Positions 27,035 to 35,202 of a DNA stretch of 64,000 nucleotides are shown piece after piece. Position 1 is the first letter of the stretch; every line of letters begins with the position of its first letter. Position numbers and translations under genes: made by a program. This DNA is from Bacillota bacterium (GTDB lineage: Bacteria; Bacillota; Clostridia; Oscillospirales; Oscillospiraceae), in assembly GCA_030535235.1 (NCBI GenBank), contig JAUNCL010000003.1, positions 46,721-110,720 of the forward strand, in the 5' to 3' direction. Under the pieces are notes generated by a model, which was not told the origin of the DNA, did no database searches, and worked only from the letters and a program-made list of their open reading frames with translations.

Positions 27035-28039
27035 TCAATCCTCTTCAGTGTAGGTCAGATCGTCGTACTCGTCATAGTCGTCGGCGGCGTCCAGCTGGGA
27101 CTCCTGGAGCATTTGCTCAAAGTGGGCGTCCAGCTGGGCGGAGAACTCCTTGGCGGCGTTGCAGCCCATGCGCTTGTTACGGTTGTTCATGGCGGCCACC
27201 TCCACGATGACGGCCAGGTTCCGGCCGGGCTTTACGGGGATGGTGATGACGGGGACCTTCATATCCAGAATGGTGGTGAACTCCTCGTTGGTGCCCAGGC
27301 GGTCATAGAAGGTGTTCTCGTTCCAGGGCTCCAGGTTGACCACCAGGTCGATCTCCTTGTCCTCCTTGATGGCCGACATGCCGAAGAGCTGGCGGACGTC
27401 CACGATGCCGATGCCCCGCAGCTCGATATAGTGGCGGATGAGCTCTGGGGCGCTGCCCACCAGCATGGGACCCAGGTGGCGGATCTCCACCGCGTCGTCG
27501 GCCACCAGCCGGTGACCGCGCTTGATGAGCTCCACAGCGGTCTCGCTCTTGCCCACGCCGGACTCACCCATGATGAGCACGCCCTCGCCGTAGACGTCCA
27601 GCAGAACGCCGTGGCGGGTGATCCGGGGAGACAGGGTGGCCTGAAGGGTGGTCTGGAGGGTGGGAATAAAGAGGGAGGTGGCTTCCTTGCTGCGCAGGAT
27701 GGTCCGCTTGTACTTGATGGCCATCTCCATCAGCTCCGGGAAGGGCTCCAGGTTACGGGTGAGGATCAGGGCGGGGATGGGCTTGCGGAAGAAGGCGTCG
27801 AAGCACTGGCGGCGCTCCTCCTCCGGCTGGTTGCTCAGGTAGGTCCACTCCACCTTGCCCAGGACCTGGATGCGGTTGGGGTTGAAGTATTCAAAGAAGC
27901 CCAGGATCTGCAGGGCGGGCCGGTTGATGTCATCCTCCCGGATGAGGCACCGGTCATAGTTTTTGCCGGGGTTGAGCACTTCCAGCTCAAACCGCTCGAC
28001 CAGCTTGGTCAGCTTGATGGACGACTGGGATACTGCCAC
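27035..28039 (-). CDS. hprK: HPr kinase/phosphorylase
   Basis: A 334-residue bifunctional enzyme that phosphorylates and dephosphorylates HPr on a serine, the master switch of carbon catabolite control in Firmicutes. The N-terminal domain is followed by Walker A GESGVGKSETA (158-168), the ELIKRGHRLVADDAVEIR strand, and the signature IELRGIGIVDVRQLFG. The C-terminus has an unusual acidic tail (AADDYDEYDD). It starts with GTG at 28039 behind AAAGGAGG. Single gene with its own promoter. Confidence 0.96.
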   Translation of the reverse strand: MAVSQSSIKLTKLVERFELEVLNPGKNYDRCLIREDDINRPALQILGFFEYFNPNRIQVLGKVEWTYLSNQPEEERRQCFDAFFRKPIPALILTRNLEPFPELMEMAIKYKRTILRSKEATSLFIPTLQTTLQATLSPRITRHGVLLDVYGEGVLIMGESGVGKSETAVELIKRGHRLVADDAVEIRHLGPMLVGSAPELIRHYIELRGIGIVDVRQLFGMSAIKEDKEIDLVVNLEPWNENTFYDRLGTNEEFTTILDMKVPVITIPVKPGRNLAVIVEVAAMNNRNKRMGCNAAKEFSAQLDAHFEQMLQESQLDAADDYDEYDDLTYTEED

Positions 28040-28090
28040 GGGGATTCCTCCTTTTCTGCGGTGTGTTCCGTCTGCAAAATGTTAGATTTT

Positions 28091-28121
28091 ATTATATCAC
28101 CTATCTTGCCCTTTGGCAAGA
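28091..28121 (-). promoter_or_regulatory. hprK promoter with an overlapping dyad
   Basis: TTGCCA (28119-28114), 17-base spacer, TATAAT (28096-28091) on the minus strand. TCTTGCC-ctt-t-GGCAAGA at 28104-28121 is a seven-base dyad covering the -35 box and spacer, a plausible repressor or activator site. Confidence 0.75.
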
Positions 28122-28180
28122 CAGGTCGAAGGGCTTCCCATCGGCCTCTCTTTTGGCAGTCATAACAACTTCCGCACAAG

Positions 28181-28212
28181 AAAAGAGCACAGACCGAAGT
28201 CTGTGCTCTTTT
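28181..28212. terminator. rpmB terminator (bidirectional)
   Basis: AAAAGAGCACAGAC-cgaa-GTCTGTGCTCTTTT, fully symmetrical. Confidence 0.92.
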
Positions 28213-28229
28213 GGTTGCAGTCATGTCAA

Positions 28230-28418
28230 TCAGACAGCGCGGGTGACTTTGCCAGAACGGAGGCAATGAGTGCACACATAGACGTGCTTGGGAGAGCCGT
28301 TGACAATCGCCTTCACACGCTTGACGTTGGGCTTCCAGGGACGATTGGAGCGGCGGTGGGAGTGGGAAACCTGAATGCCGAAGACAACGCCCTTGTTACA
28401 AAAATCACATTTAGCCAT
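28230..28418 (-). CDS. rpmB: 50S ribosomal protein L28, zinc-ribbon form
   Basis: A 62-residue L28. The Zn-binding pairs Cys4/Cys7 and Cys49/Cys52 mark the zinc-containing version. HSHRRSNRPWKPNVKRV is the RNA-binding core. The ATG at 28418 is preceded by GAGGAGGTT; the longer frame has no ribosome binding site. Monocistronic with promoter and terminator visible. Confidence 0.96.
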   Translation of the reverse strand: MAKCDFCNKGVVFGIQVSHSHRRSNRPWKPNVKRVKAIVNGSPKHVYVCTHCLRSGKVTRAV

Positions 28419-28494
28419 TCGCTTGAACCTCCTCGCTGGTTTATGATTACACCGCAAAAAGCAGTGCATTGATATCTAAAAAGCATCGGTTAGT

Positions 28495-28523
28495 ATAGTA
28501 GCAGAAAAGTGAGAAAAATGCAA
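28495..28523 (-). promoter_or_regulatory. rpmB promoter
   Basis: TTGCAT (28523-28518), 17-base spacer, extended -10 TGC-TACTAT (28500-28495) on the minus strand. Confidence 0.8.
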
Positions 28524-28580
28524 GTACCTTTTCTAATTTTTTTGAAAAAACGCAATTTTTTCTCCTGAGTGTCCCCTGGA

Positions 28581-29582
28581 TTAGATCCAGCCCTCCTCGG
28601 TCTCGTGGCCCTTTTTCCGCTTCATGAGCTCCTTCAGGACCTCCTCGGGCTGTCTTCCCTCGTAGAGGACCTGATAGGCCGCCTGGGTGATGGGCATCTC
28701 CACCCCCACGATCCCGGCCAGCTCCCGGGCGGAGTCCACGGCGTAGTAGCCCTCCACCACAGCACCGATCTTCTCGATGGCCTCCTGGACGGGGCTCCCC
28801 TGGCCGATGAGGATGCCGGCCCGGTAGTTTCTGGAGTTCAGGGAGGTACAGGTGACGATCAGGTCCCCCATGCCGGCCAGACCGGCAAAGGTGTCCTTCC
28901 GGCCCCCCAGGGCCACCCCCAGGCGGGCGATCTCGGTCAGGCCACGGGTCATGAGCATGGCCTTGGTGTTGTCCCCGTAGCCCATGCCGGTGACCACGCC
29001 GGAGCACAGAGCCATTACGTTTTTCAGGGCGGCCCCCAGCTCCACACCGACAATATCGGAGGAACTATAGACCCGGAACCGCTCGTTGAGAAAGAGGTCC
29101 TGGATCTTCTCTGCCGCCGCCCGGTCGGGGCAGGCGGAGACCACCGCCGTGGGGACCCGGCGGGCCACCTCCTCGGCGTGGGAGGGACCGGACAGGGCCA
29201 CCACCGGGCAGATGCCGCCGGTGACCTCCTGGATCACCTGGGTCAGCCGCAGGGAGGTCCCCTTCTCAATGCCCTTGGACACCGACACCAGGGTCATGTC
29301 CGGGGTGAGATATTCCTTGATCTGCTCCGCCGTGGACCGCACGCCGAAGGAGGGGGTGGCCATGACCACCACCTCAGTCCCCCGGACGCAGGCCAGGTTC
29401 CAGGTATAGGTGATGCTGTCGGGGAGCTTTACCCCCGGCAGGAGGGGGTTCTCCCCGGTCTCCCGCAGGGTGCGGGACTCTTCCTCCAGGAAGGACCACA
29501 GGGTCACGGCGTGGCCGTTTTCCGCCAGCACCATGGCCAGGGCGGTCCCCCAGCCGCCGGAGCCGAGAACTGTAACTTTCAT
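28581..29582 (-). CDS. gpsA: glycerol-3-phosphate dehydrogenase [NAD(P)+]
   Basis: A 333-residue enzyme reducing dihydroxyacetone phosphate to sn-glycerol-3-phosphate for phospholipid synthesis. The Rossmann motif GSGGWGTALA is at residues 7-16. SLSGPSHAEE-type (here ALSGPSHAEEVA), ELGAALKNVMAL with the catalytic lysine and GLAGMGDLIVTC complete the signature. The ATG overlaps the plsY stop as ATGA, so the two lipid genes are coupled and supply each other's substrate. Confidence 0.96.
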   Translation of the reverse strand: MKVTVLGSGGWGTALAMVLAENGHAVTLWSFLEEESRTLRETGENPLLPGVKLPDSITYTWNLACVRGTEVVVMATPSFGVRSTAEQIKEYLTPDMTLVSVSKGIEKGTSLRLTQVIQEVTGGICPVVALSGPSHAEEVARRVPTAVVSACPDRAAAEKIQDLFLNERFRVYSSSDIVGVELGAALKNVMALCSGVVTGMGYGDNTKAMLMTRGLTEIARLGVALGGRKDTFAGLAGMGDLIVTCTSLNSRNYRAGILIGQGSPVQEAIEKIGAVVEGYYAVDSARELAGIVGVEMPITQAAYQVLYEGRQPEEVLKELMKRKKGHETEEGWI

Positions 29583-30229
29583 TGACTTCCCTCCTTCTTC
29601 TTATGCAGGGAAAATTTACTCTCATTGCCTGCCAGAAGCCGCTTGATGTTCTCCCGGTGTTTGTACAGGATCAGACCACCGATAAGGATGGCCAGCACCA
29701 GCAGGACCACCTGATGGTACACAAACCAGGTAGCGAAGGGGAAGGACGCCCCGGCCCAGCAGGAGCCCAGGGACACATACCGGGTGAGGACGGCCAGGAT
29801 CAGAAAGCCGCCCCAGACCACCAGAGCCACCCGCCAGTCGATCATAATGGCGATGGTGCCGCCGGAGAGGATCCCCTTCCCGCCCCGGAAGTGGAACATG
29901 CAGGGGAACATGTGGCCCAGCAGGCAGAACAGACCCGCCCAGTATTTGGCAAAGTCCGTCCACCCCAGCATGGCCGAGACAATGAGCACCGCAGCCACCG
30001 CCTTGAGCACATCGGTGAGGATGACCACAAAGGTCAGGCCGCCCCCGAAGGTCCGGTGGAAGTTGGTCAGCCCCGCGTTGCCGCTGCCGTGGTCCCGGAC
30101 GTCGTCCCGGAGGATATACTTGGAGACGATGACCGCCCCGTTGAAGCAGCCGCAGAGGTAGGCGATGGCCGCTGGCAGGAGCAGGGTAGTAAAGAAGTAG
30201 AGGACCCACTCAGAGAAATGAACCGGCAT
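29579..30229 (-). CDS. plsY: acyl-phosphate:glycerol-3-phosphate acyltransferase
   Basis: A 216-residue integral membrane enzyme making lysophosphatidic acid from acyl-phosphate and glycerol-3-phosphate. Five or so transmembrane helices. The three PlsY motifs are visible: HGSGNAGLTNFHR, HMFPCMFHFRGGKG and the later SLGSCWAGASFP region. It lies between der (3-base gap) and gpsA (4-base overlap) on one transcript. The hydrophilic C-terminus is slightly longer than usual. Confidence 0.94.
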   Translation of the reverse strand: MPVHFSEWVLYFFTTLLLPAAIAYLCGCFNGAVIVSKYILRDDVRDHGSGNAGLTNFHRTFGGGLTFVVILTDVLKAVAAVLIVSAMLGWTDFAKYWAGLFCLLGHMFPCMFHFRGGKGILSGGTIAIMIDWRVALVVWGGFLILAVLTRYVSLGSCWAGASFPFATWFVYHQVVLLVLAILIGGLILYKHRENIKRLLAGNESKFSLHKKKEGSQ

Positions 30230-30232
30230 CCA

Positions 30233-31561
30233 TCACTCCCCCTTATCTCCCCGCTGCCGGACGGTCAGCCGGATGGGGGTCCCCTCCAGACCGAAGGTGT
30301 TGCGGATCTGGTTTTCGATATATCTTTGATAGGAGAAGTGGAAAAGCTTGGCGTCGTTGCAGAAGCAGACGAAGTGAGGGGGCCGGGTTCCCGCCTGGGT
30401 CATATAGTAGATCTTCAGCCGGCGTCCCTTGTCGGAGGGGGGCTGGACCCGGGCGGTGGCGTCGGCCAGCAGGCTGTTGAGCATACCGGTGGTGATGCGC
30501 ATGGAGGCCTGGTCGTCCACATATTTGATGAGCTGGAACAGCCGGGGGACCCGCTGTCCGGTCAGGGCAGAGATGAACAGGATGGGGGCGTAGGTCATGT
30601 AGGCCAGGTCCCGGCGGATGTCCTCCCGCATCCGGGCCATGGTTTTGTCGTCCTTCTCGATGGCGTCCCACTTGTTCACCACGATGATGCAGGCCTTGCC
30701 GGCCTCGTGGGCCATGCCGGCCACCTTGGTGTCCTGCTCGGTGACACCCTCGTTGGCGTCGATGAGGATGAGACAAACATCGGCCCGCTCGATGGCCATG
30801 GCCGCCCGAAGGACGGAAAACTTCTCGATCTGGTCGTTGACCTTGGACTTCTTCCGCATACCGGCGGTGTCGATGAAGAGGAACTTGCCCTCCTCGTTTT
30901 CAAAATAGCTGTCCACCGCGTCCCGGGTGGTGCCGGCCATGTTGGAGACGATGACCCGCTCCTCCCCCAAAATCCGGTTGATGAGGGAGGACTTGCCCAC
31001 GTTGGGCTTGCCGATGACCGCCACCTTGACGATGTCGGTCTCCTCTTCCTCCTCCTCTTCCTCGGGGAAGTGCTCAAAACAGGCGTCCAGCAGGTCGCCG
31101 GTGCCGTGACCGTGGACGGCGGAGACGGCGATGGGATCTCCCAGACCCAGGTTGTAGAACTCAAAGATGTCCGGGTTGGTCATGCCCACCTGGTCCATCT
31201 TGTTCACCGCCAGCACCACCGGCTTCCGGGCCTTCAGGAGCATGTTGGCCACGTCCTGGTCGGCGGCGGTGAGGCCGGTCTTGATGTCACACACAAAGAC
31301 GATGACGTTGGCGTGGGAGATGGCAATCTCCGCCTGCTTCCGCATGAAGGACAGGATCTCGGTGGTGGTTCCGGGCTCGATACCGCCGGTGTCCACGATA
31401 TCAAAGGTACGGCCTCTCCACTCGCACTCGGCGTAAAGGCGGTCCCGGGTGACGCCGGGGGTGTCCTCCACGATGGAGAGCCGGCGGCCCACCAGTTTGT
31501 TGAACAGCATGGATTTGCCCACATTGGGCCGGCCTACGATGGCCACAAGAGGTTTGGACAT
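30233..31561 (-). CDS. der: ribosome biogenesis GTPase Der (EngA)
   Basis: A 442-residue tandem GTPase needed for 50S assembly. Two G domains: first with GRPNVGKS (10-17), DTPG and NKMD; second with GKPNVGKS (about 184-191), DTAG and NKWD. A C-terminal KH-like domain follows. A poly-Glu linker (EEEEEEE) separates the G domains. The ATG at 31561 has AGGAGGTG upstream; the longer frame runs into the leader. First gene of der-plsY-gpsA. TTGCCT with TATATT 16 bases on (about 31580-31608) may be a promoter with a very short leader. Confidence 0.96.
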   Translation of the reverse strand: MSKPLVAIVGRPNVGKSMLFNKLVGRRLSIVEDTPGVTRDRLYAECEWRGRTFDIVDTGGIEPGTTTEILSFMRKQAEIAISHANVIVFVCDIKTGLTAADQDVANMLLKARKPVVLAVNKMDQVGMTNPDIFEFYNLGLGDPIAVSAVHGHGTGDLLDACFEHFPEEEEEEEETDIVKVAVIGKPNVGKSSLINRILGEERVIVSNMAGTTRDAVDSYFENEEGKFLFIDTAGMRKKSKVNDQIEKFSVLRAAMAIERADVCLILIDANEGVTEQDTKVAGMAHEAGKACIIVVNKWDAIEKDDKTMARMREDIRRDLAYMTYAPILFISALTGQRVPRLFQLIKYVDDQASMRITTGMLNSLLADATARVQPPSDKGRRLKIYYMTQAGTRPPHFVCFCNDAKLFHFSYQRYIENQIRNTFGLEGTPIRLTVRQRGDKGE

Positions 31562-31614
31562 AGTTGCACCTCCTAAAATATATACATTTTGTATTTGCAG
31601 GCAACAGACCATGT

Positions 31615-31695
31615 CGTAGGGGCAATTCCTGAATCGCCCGCCGCCTGCTATATCCTACGCGTATGCTTTTCGGGCGCTTCGTGAAGCGCCCCTAC
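31615..31695. repeat. two-hairpin palindromic repeat, copy B
   Basis: CGTAGGGGCA...GCGCCCCTAC ends, with each end a hairpin (GGGCAATTcctGAATCGCCC; GGGCGCTTcgtGAAGCGCCCC). Ends match the element at 20799-20872; the 30-base centre differs. It lies between the DUF512 gene and der. Confidence 0.8.
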
Positions 31696-31709
31696 CATCA
31701 GGGGAAGCC

Positions 31710-33017
31710 TTAGCAGCCAAAAACTGCCTCAAAGAGATCGAAGCCGTCCTGGGGTACGGGAATCACCGGAACTCCCAAGGCCTCGGAAAGCTCCTCCAGG
31801 GTCACGTCGTCCAAGAAGACGGTCTCTCCGTGGCGGAGCATGTTCTGGGCAATGAGAAGCCGGGTCCCCAGGTTCTTCCCCTTTAGTTGCTCCATCAGGT
31901 CCCCGCCGGTGAGGAGTCCCGCCACGGTGACGGTCTCCCCAAAGAACCGGTTGACGATGGGATAGACCTGATAGTCCAATTCAGTATGACATTTTGCCGC
32001 CGCCCTGTCAATGATTTCTCGCAGATAAGGGGCGGCAGCCACGCCGGTGGCGATGGAGAAGGGCTCCACCGGGATATTCTCCGGCGCCCCCAAACAGGCC
32101 CCCATGCACTCCACCTCCAGCAGCCGCAGCATCCCCACGCCGTTGTCCAGCTGGGTATACTCTTCGTAATATTCATCCTCAGGCAGAGGCAGCCCGCCCT
32201 GGATATAGAACTCGTCGGAGCACCAGAAGATCCGGCTGCCGGTCTGCTCCAGGCACTGGTCCGCGTAGGCCTCCACCTGCTGCACCACCGCCGCGGCGGT
32301 CTCCCTGGTGTAGGGCTGCAGGGGATACAGGCCCTCCCGGTGGCGGGTGAGGCCCACGGGGACCACCGACACGCTCTTCACCTGGGGGTACAGGGCCGCC
32401 AGGTCCTCCATGCTCTTCTGGAGGACCTCCCCGTCGTTCAGACCGGGGCAGGAGACGATCTGGCAGTTCATGACGATCCCCGCCTGGGCGAACCGGTGCA
32501 TGATCTCCATGATCTCCCCTCCCCGACGGCTGCCCAGAAGCATTTTCCGCACCTCCGGGTCAGTGGCGTGGACGGAGAGATTGATGGGAGAGATGTGCAG
32601 GTCGCAGATCCGCTGAAGCTCCCGGCGGCTTAAGTTGGTCAGGGTGATATAGTTGCCCAGGAGGAAGGACAGCCGGGCGTCGTCATCCTTAAAGTATAAG
32701 GAGTCCCGCATCCCCTTGGGCAGCTGGTCCACGAAGCAGAAGACGCACTTGTTGGCGCAGGACCGGGCCCTGTCCATAAGGTAGGTCTCGAACTCCAGGC
32801 CCAGGTCCTCCCCCACGTCCTTGGTGATGGAGACCGTGCGCCGGTCCTCCCCCTCCTTGAGGGTAAGCTCCAGCTCCGGGTCGTAGGCATAGTATTTGTA
32901 ATCCAGCACGTCCACAATACGCTGGCCGTTGATGGCCTCCAGGGTCTCCCCGGGGTGCAGACCCGCCCGGTGGGCCGGACTGCCGGGGGCCACCGACTTG
33001 ATGACGGTGAGAGACAT
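31710..33017 (-). CDS. DUF512 protein: PDZ plus radical SAM-like cluster
   Basis: A 435-residue protein. Residues 1-65 form a PDZ domain (SPAHRAGLHPGETLEAING). Next comes a radical SAM type CANKCVFC motif (Cys87, Cys91, Cys94), then the DUF512 C-terminal domain with RLLEVECMGACLG. The combination defines a Firmicutes/Cyanobacteria family of unknown reaction commonly encoded beside der, as here. AAGGAGG precedes the ATG. It is separated from der by a palindromic repeat, so cotranscription is uncertain. Confidence 0.88.
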   Translation of the reverse strand: MSLTVIKSVAPGSPAHRAGLHPGETLEAINGQRIVDVLDYKYYAYDPELELTLKEGEDRRTVSITKDVGEDLGLEFETYLMDRARSCANKCVFCFVDQLPKGMRDSLYFKDDDARLSFLLGNYITLTNLSRRELQRICDLHISPINLSVHATDPEVRKMLLGSRRGGEIMEIMHRFAQAGIVMNCQIVSCPGLNDGEVLQKSMEDLAALYPQVKSVSVVPVGLTRHREGLYPLQPYTRETAAAVVQQVEAYADQCLEQTGSRIFWCSDEFYIQGGLPLPEDEYYEEYTQLDNGVGMLRLLEVECMGACLGAPENIPVEPFSIATGVAAAPYLREIIDRAAAKCHTELDYQVYPIVNRFFGETVTVAGLLTGGDLMEQLKGKNLGTRLLIAQNMLRHGETVFLDDVTLEELSEALGVPVIPVPQDGFDLFEAVFGC

Positions 33018-33070
33018 GGCGCCGCCTCCTTCTCTTTGCGCATTTTTTCCAGGGAAAAAATTTCCCGGAC

Positions 33071-33105
33071 AAAAAAAGAAAGAGGGGCGATCCCCTCTTC
33101 TTTTT
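33071..33105 (-). terminator. rpmF terminator
   Basis: Minus-strand AGAGGGG-atcg-CCCCTCT followed by a T-rich run (33080-33071), directly after the rpmF stop. Confidence 0.85.
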
Positions 33106-33109
33106 CTTA

Positions 33110-33295
33110 TCAGTTCTCCTGCTGAACCTGGCCGAACACCTTGCCGTCATAGGTCATGCAGGCCTTGCACAGCCGGTGGGGCAGCCGATATGCACCGCAC
33201 TTGGGGCAGGTCGTGACTGCGGGAGCTGCCAGCTTCCAGTTGGCACGCCGCTTATCGCGTCTCTGCTTAGAGACTTTACTCTTCGGAACCGCCAT
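33110..33295 (-). CDS. rpmF: 50S ribosomal protein L32, zinc form
   Basis: A 61-residue L32 with the N-terminal AVPKSKVSKQRRDKRRA signature and zinc cysteines 30, 33, 43 and 46. The ATG at 33295 follows AAGGAGGTG. It lies 50 bases after yceD, the usual partnership; the two share a promoter. Confidence 0.96.
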   Translation of the reverse strand: MAVPKSKVSKQRRDKRRANWKLAAPAVTTCPKCGAYRLPHRLCKACMTYDGKVFGQVQQEN

Positions 33296-33345
33296 TTCGA
33301 GACACCTCCTTGGTGATGCCCTTTCGGGCACTTGGTTAGTGGTTA

Positions 33346-33846
33346 CTACTCAGTTTTATTAAGTAGCTGCTCGAGAGCGGCCCATCTGGGATCGGCCTGC
33401 TTTTTGCACCGGCAGGGCTCCTGGTTCAGGTTGGCGCCGCAGCCGGAGCAAAGCCCCTTGCAGTCTTCTGAGCATAAGTGTTTTGTGTCCATATCAAGGA
33501 TAAAGGCCGTGTAGGCTAAATCACCGACGTCGATCTCGCCGTCGTCCAGAAGAACGATGTCACCGTCTTCTTCCCCCTCCAGTTCTTCGGCCAGAAGGAA
33601 AGAAAGCCTGACGACCTTCTCCCGGCTGAATCCGCCCATACACCGGTCGCAGGTGTAGTCCAGAAGGGACGACGCCTGACCTTCCAGAACCAGAACATCG
33701 GCGATGTTCTTCACCGCGCCCTCCACATGGACGGGTCGGGTGATGGGGTGCTCGCCAAAGAAGTCCTCTTGGGTCAGATCAAGAGTAAAATCAAAGGGAA
33801 CACTGGCTCCGGGTACATGGATGATCTCTCTCAGATTCAGTCGCAT
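33346..33846 (-). CDS. yceD: YceD/DUF177 family protein
   Basis: A 166-residue DUF177 protein; family members affect 23S rRNA accumulation and are nearly always encoded upstream of rpmF. Signatures are the LDYTCDRCMGGF cysteine pair and the C-terminal CKGLCSGCGANLN and DPRWAALEQL. The ATG at 33846 fits the promoter at 33875-33903 and has GAGG upstream; the longer frame begins within the promoter. Confidence 0.9.
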   Translation of the reverse strand: MRLNLREIIHVPGASVPFDFTLDLTQEDFFGEHPITRPVHVEGAVKNIADVLVLEGQASSLLDYTCDRCMGGFSREKVVRLSFLLAEELEGEEDGDIVLLDDGEIDVGDLAYTAFILDMDTKHLCSEDCKGLCSGCGANLNQEPCRCKKQADPRWAALEQLLNKTE

Positions 33847-33874
33847 AGCACAATCCTCACATGGTACAGAAAGC

Positions 33875-33903
33875 ATTTTAGCAAAAAAGAACCCGCTTGT
33901 CAA
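33875..33903 (-). promoter_or_regulatory. yceD-rpmF promoter
   Basis: TTGACA (33903-33898), 17-base spacer, TAAAAT (33880-33875) on the minus strand; very short leader of about 22 nt. Confidence 0.9.
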
Positions 33904-33930
33904 ATACTTTCTTCATTTTTTTCAAATCTG

Positions 33931-33939
33931 TGGTATAAT
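33931..33939 (+). promoter_or_regulatory. extended -10 promoter of the pseudouridine synthase gene
   Basis: TGG-TATAAT, divergent from the yceD promoter; no consensus -35. Confidence 0.6.
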
Positions 33940-34033
33940 ACTCTCGCATCAGGCCACTTGATGTAGTATACACCGAATCCCCGGCGATGACAAGTGGCAA
34001 GACCGAAAAAGACAGAGAAAGGCGGACCCAACT

Positions 34034-35008
34034 ATGCGGGAATTTACCATTGGCGGCAACGACGCCGGACAGCGGCTGGACCGCTGGCTCAGCAAGACCC
34101 TTCCCCTCCTCCCGGCTCCCCTGGCCCAGAAGTACATCCGCATCAAGCGGGTGAAGCTCAATGGAAAGGGGGCCAAGCGGGACACCCGCCTCCAGAAGGG
34201 GGATCTTCTCCAGCTCTATATCAACGACGAGTTCTTCGACCGGCCCACCCCGGAAAACGCCTTCCTGTCGGTCTTCAAGCCCCAGCTGGACATCGTCTAC
34301 GAGGACGAGAACCTGCTGCTGCTGAACAAGCGGCCGGGCATGGTGGTCCACCCCGACGAGAATGAGCGGGTCAACACCCTCCTCACCCACATCCAGGCCT
34401 ACCTTTATCAAAAGAAGGAGTGGTCCCCCTACTGGGAGAACTCCTTCGCCCCCGCCCTGTGCAACCGCATCGACCGGAACACCGGCGGCATCGTCATCGC
34501 CGCCAAGAACGCCGAGACCCTGCGGATCATGAACCAGAAGATCCGGGACCGGGAGATCGAAAAGTCCTACCTCTGCATCGCTCTGGGTTCCCTGAATCCC
34601 CCGGAGGGAAAGCTGGAGAACTTTCTGGTCAAAGACGAGGCGAAGAAGCAGGTCTCGGTCCACAACCGGCCCGTGACCGGCGGCCGCACCGCCGTGACCC
34701 TCTACCGGACCCTGGCCAAACGAAACGGCCTGTCCCTGGTGGAGTGCCGCCTCATCACCGGCCGCACCCATCAGATCCGCGCCCAGCTGGCCGCCGCCGG
34801 CCATCCCCTCCTGGGGGACGGCAAGTACGGCCGGGAGCGGGACAACAAGCGTCTGGGCCGCACAGGGGGGCAGGCCCTGTACTCCTATAAGCTCTCCTTC
34901 CCCTTCCCCACCGACGCGGGCTGCCTGGACCACCTCCGGGGCAGGACCTGGACCATCCAGACCGTGGACTTCGTGGAGGAATACTTCCCCGGCGTCACCG
35001 TGGATTGA
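34034..35008 (+). CDS. RluA family pseudouridine synthase
   Basis: A 324-residue enzyme that isomerises uridine in rRNA. An N-terminal S4 RNA-binding domain (about 1-60) precedes the catalytic domain with NRIDRNTGGIV, whose Asp147 is the nucleophile, and ITGRTHQIRAQLAAAGHPLLGD. It resembles the RluC/RluD subgroup, but the target site cannot be assigned. AAAGGCGG precedes the ATG. Single gene. Confidence 0.9.
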   Translation: MREFTIGGNDAGQRLDRWLSKTLPLLPAPLAQKYIRIKRVKLNGKGAKRDTRLQKGDLLQLYINDEFFDRPTPENAFLSVFKPQLDIVYEDENLLLLNKRPGMVVHPDENERVNTLLTHIQAYLYQKKEWSPYWENSFAPALCNRIDRNTGGIVIAAKNAETLRIMNQKIRDREIEKSYLCIALGSLNPPEGKLENFLVKDEAKKQVSVHNRPVTGGRTAVTLYRTLAKRNGLSLVECRLITGRTHQIRAQLAAAGHPLLGDGKYGRERDNKRLGRTGGQALYSYKLSFPFPTDAGCLDHLRGRTWTIQTVDFVEEYFPGVTVD

Positions 35009-35018
35009 GGGGTTTGCC

Positions 35019-35047
35019 TTGACAGGCAGAGGATATCTGTATATAAT
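35019..35047 (+). promoter_or_regulatory. perfect consensus promoter with no conventional gene downstream
   Basis: TTGACA (35019-35024), 17-base spacer, TATAAT (35042-35047). The predicted transcript starts near 35054 and meets a terminator at 35112-35149. Confidence 0.9.
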
Positions 35048-35053
35048 AAGGAT

Positions 35054-35149
35054 ACAGGAACTGCGGCAAGCGGTTTCAGTCCAATTTTGGTTTAGCTAAA
35101 TGATGTATTTAGAAACCGTCACTTGGCCGAGTGGCGGTTTCCCCTTTTT
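35054..35149 (+). ncRNA. predicted short RNA convergent to the small reading frame
   Basis: Bounded by the consensus promoter and by a terminator of 12 pairs (GAAACCGTCACT with AGTGGCGGTTTC, 35112-35141, one G-U) followed by CCCTTTTTA. It has no reading frame with a ribosome binding site. It is antisense to the last codons and the 3' part of the minus-strand small-ORF transcript, so an antisense RNA is the natural guess. Existence of the RNA is inferred. Confidence 0.6.
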
Positions 35150-35202
35150 ATACGGATCGTTACCGTACATCCGAAGATGTGTAACGTAATCGTAACGGGC
35201 AT
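35119..35202 (-). CDS. 27-residue micropeptide, type I toxin-like setting
   Basis: Minus-strand ATG at 35202 with AAAGGAGGTGA ideally spaced, the strongest ribosome binding site in the window. The peptide begins MPVTITLHIFG, continues with a second hydrophobic/beta-branched stretch, and ends in a basic RIKRGNRHSAK tail. At about 16 apolar residues it is short for a membrane helix. The ribosome binding site pairs with CCTCC just upstream across a GAAA tetraloop (35212-35225 region), so the primary transcript should be translationally closed. A consensus promoter lies at 35274-35302. SD sequestration plus a convergent RNA is typical of type I toxins such as the fst family. I do not recognise the peptide. 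Confidence 0.55.
   Translation of the reverse strand: MPVTITLHIFGCTVTIRIKRGNRHSAK

Noticed and set aside
35101-35190. Plus-strand frame beginning ATGATGTATTTAG within the short RNA
   Set aside because: No ribosome binding site, and it runs through the terminator; the RNA is treated as non-coding.
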